From positions 1 to 64,000 of the forward strand of contig NZ_RJUF01000006.1 of NCBI RefSeq assembly GCF_024343775.1: a DNA stretch of 64,000 nt, read 5' to 3'. A program made the position numbers and the translations under genes. The DNA is from Lacihabitans soyangensis. GTDB lineage: Bacteria; Bacteroidota; Bacteroidia; Cytophagales; Spirosomataceae. Below are positions 62,345 through 64,000 of this stretch, one piece after another. The notes below the pieces were generated by a model. That model was not told the origin of the DNA, ran no database searches, and worked only from the letters and a program-made list of their open reading frames with translations. Position 1 is the first letter of the stretch. Each line of letters begins with the position of its first letter.

Positions 62345-63343
62345 ATGAATAAATTTTTAATTTTATTGTTGTTTTCTTCGTTTTGGGCAAATGCCCAAAC
62401 ACAAAAAAACTTTGAATTCGTAAAGGTCGATTCCTCGTTTAATTCACCGACTGATGTGTTTTCATCACTACCTGCAGAAATTAAATTTGGAGGAATTTCA
62501 GGTATAGAATTTTACAGTAATGCCCTATTTTTGGTATCAGACAGAGCTTTCAAGTCTGATACCAATCAAAATTCTTATCTTTTTAAGATGGACTCTGTCG
62601 GCAAAATATCAGCTGCTTTTAAATTTTTTGGAGTAGATAATGCCGAATCAATTCGTTTTGATAATCTATCTCAAAAAATGTTTTATGCCTTCGAAAGAGA
62701 GGATTCTACAGGCGTGGGTTTTATCAATGAAAACAATATTCTCACCAACCTTGCTACTTTTTCGATGAAAAACGATGCTCTAACCACCGAAAATCGTGGA
62801 ATCGAGAGCTTGTGTTTTGATGAAAATAAAAATCTTTGGTTTGCTTTTGAGTCGAGTTTGAGTTCGTCGGTTTCATTGATTCAATGTCCGTATGACACAA
62901 CAACGAACAGCTACGATTACAAGAAAAAGGAGGTTTTCCAATATCCGTTCGATGCCAGAAGTTGCACAAAATCGGAGCAAGTTCTCAATGGAAATGTTGG
63001 AAATGGAATAACAGAAATATTACCTTTTGACAATAACAAACTTTTGGTAATGGAGCGGTGCTTTGATGGTAGTTTTATAACCATGCGATTATTCGTAGCA
63101 AGTATTCCATCCACCGGAAGTATTATTTCTAAAGAACAAGTGTTTGAGTTTAGCATAAAAAACGAACTTCTCGGGCAAGGCCACGCCCTAAGACCCGATA
63201 ATATGGAGGGCATGTGCTGGGGAAAAGACGAAGACGGTCATAGGATTTTATATGTAATCAGCGATGATAACTTTAACCCAAAAAGGCAACGGACCTTGCT
63301 TTTGAAGTTAAAGGAAATTGATGTTCAAAAATCAAATAAATAG
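62345..63343 (+). CDS. Secreted esterase-like phytase family protein
   Basis: 332 residues with signal peptide ending WANAQ. The esterase-phytase-like beta-propeller pattern is visible: FGGISGIEFYSNALFLVSDRA, DNAESIRFDNLSQKMFYAFERED, TENRGIESLCFDENKNLWFAFE and GHALRPDNMEGMCWGKDEDGHRILYVISDDNF. It probably hydrolyses a phosphoester or ester in the periplasm. Eight bp after the GH2 gene, likely same transcript. Exact activity unknown. Confidence 0.85.
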   Translation: MNKFLILLLFSSFWANAQTQKNFEFVKVDSSFNSPTDVFSSLPAEIKFGGISGIEFYSNALFLVSDRAFKSDTNQNSYLFKMDSVGKISAAFKFFGVDNAESIRFDNLSQKMFYAFEREDSTGVGFINENNILTNLATFSMKNDALTTENRGIESLCFDENKNLWFAFESSLSSSVSLIQCPYDTTTNSYDYKKKEVFQYPFDARSCTKSEQVLNGNVGNGITEILPFDNNKLLVMERCFDGSFITMRLFVASIPSTGSIISKEQVFEFSIKNELLGQGHALRPDNMEGMCWGKDEDGHRILYVISDDNFNPKRQRTLLLKLKEIDVQKSNK

Positions 63344-63350
63344 CGAATTT

Positions 63351-63716
63351 ATGACTCCTGAAAAAGTAAATATTACAGAAAAACTTTCGCTTTTCCATGA
63401 CCATTGGAATCCAAAGATTGTGGGAGAACTCAATGGCCAACACGTGAAATTGGTGAAACTATTGGGCGAGTTTGTGTGGCACAAGCACGATATAGAGGAC
63501 GAAATGTTTTTGGTTATTAGTGGTATACTCAAAATGGAGTTTCGGGACAAAACGGTGGTGATTCATCCCAATGAATTTATTATAATTCCTAGAGGAGTAG
63601 AGCACAGACCTGTGGCCGAAAATGAGGTAGAAATTATGCTCTTTGAACCTGCTTCTACCCTCAATACTGGCGATACGAAAGGAGAACTAACACGAGAGAT
63701 TTTAGAGAAAATATAG
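63351..63716 (+). CDS. Single-domain cupin protein
   Basis: 121 residues from the ATG at 63351, 7 bp after the previous gene; earlier in-frame starts (63318, 63321) would overlap that gene. Cupin motifs: WHKHDIEDEMFLVISG (two His, Glu for metal) and PNEFIIIPRGVEHRPVAE (third His). Cytoplasmic, no signal peptide. Small cupins of this type are sugar-binding or isomerase-like proteins; function not resolvable. Likely last gene of the GH2-phytase-cupin run. Confidence 0.9.
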   Translation: MTPEKVNITEKLSLFHDHWNPKIVGELNGQHVKLVKLLGEFVWHKHDIEDEMFLVISGILKMEFRDKTVVIHPNEFIIIPRGVEHRPVAENEVEIMLFEPASTLNTGDTKGELTREILEKI

Positions 63717-63961
63717 GCTCCGGCTATTTTGCTGGCGTTAATTTTTTAAACAAATAGAAAAGGATAGAGAACATCTAATTGTACCCTCCATTGCGAGAGG
63801 TAACTAATATTTGGAGTTATGGACTTCGTGAAAGTAATTAGTTCAAAGTGATTAAAAAATAAAACTCTTTGCAACCCGCTATCGAATTATTGGCATCTAA
63901 GAATATAGATAACACAAATAAACGTTTTATTTGAGATTCTAACCAAATTTTATTCTGAATA
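63717..63961. other. Intergenic region without recognisable feature
   Basis: 245 bp, AT-rich, with only short ORFs (the longest near 63820 has ten codons). No promoter element, hairpin or RNA could be supported. Confidence 0.6.
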
Positions 63962-64000
63962 ATGTACAAAGTCCTACTGGTAATTATAGTTCTTTTCTCG
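63962..64000 (+). CDS. Start of a probable secreted protein, cut by window edge
   Basis: ATG at 63962 opens 13 codons to the window end: MYKVLLVIIVLFS, a Lys plus hydrophobic run as in a signal peptide. The product is unknown. The next codons would decide it. Confidence 0.45.
   Translation, partial: MYKVLLVIIVLFS

Overview
The window looks like a chromosome segment of a low-GC Bacteroidota, most likely order Cytophagales. The grounds are a SusC/SusD outer-membrane pair, M56/BlaI regulation, a type IX secretion sorting domain (YPNP start), DUF1800/DUF1501 proteins, many Tat-signalled Gfo/Idh/MocA oxidoreductases, an AnmK kinase, and repeated promoter matches to the Bacteroidota -7 element TAnnTTTG. 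Shine-Dalgarno sequences are weak or absent. The species cannot be fixed from the sequence.

Layout. 1-2200: large secreted Ig-like/PKD repeat protein, frameshifted near its C-terminus and cut by the window edge. 2384-16958: carbohydrate locus with a divergent AraC regulator, two Tat-type Gfo/Idh/MocA oxidoreductases, SusC, SusD, a strong terminator, then a sugar isomerase-like TIM barrel, a double DUF1080 (3-keto-disaccharide hydrolase family) protein, a GH3 enzyme and a third oxidoreductase. The gene content fits oxidative cleavage of glycosides through 3-keto intermediates. 17066-20353: small secreted protein, rRNA methyltransferase RlmF, RluE-like pseudouridine synthase, M19 dipeptidase. 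20445-27918 (minus): gpsA, MFP adaptor plus TolC without an inner-membrane pump, AraC regulator, amidohydrolase, single DUF1080 protein. 28094-31276: DUF1800/DUF1501 pair. 31286-34077: M56 sensor protease and BlaI repressor with an operator-promoter arrangement visible in the sequence. 34302-37704: outer-membrane protein, anmK, an 8-bp x 11 microsatellite upstream of anmK, and a membrane Fe-S oxidoreductase.

37813-38447: tRNA-Phe(GAA) with canonical promoter and terminator, then a GIY-YIG gene and a second tRNA-Phe 3' end interrupted by an 18-nt perfect palindrome, a probable mobile-element scar. 38566-40268: outer-membrane barrel and PIG-L deacetylase. 40340-47527 (minus): operon of a TPR/MORN-repeat giant, an intact transglutaminase-like DUF3857 protein and a paralogue that has lost the catalytic Cys. 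47727-50571 (minus): carotenoid operon sigma factor-crtI-crtB, preceded by three equally spaced dyads. 50847-54289: priA, holin-X-like membrane protein, NTF2-like protein. 54359-58168 (minus): PmoA/DUF6807 - PVC-type dehydrogenase - HEAT - cytochrome c fusion. 58291-58464: REP-like palindromes. 58573-64000: dienelactone hydrolase, GH2 glycosidase, phytase-like esterase, cupin, and the first 13 codons of a probable secreted protein.

Overall this is a heterotrophic, glycan-using genome segment with most enzymes exported. Positions, motifs and repeats were read directly. Family names rest on recognised motifs. Pathway statements are inference.
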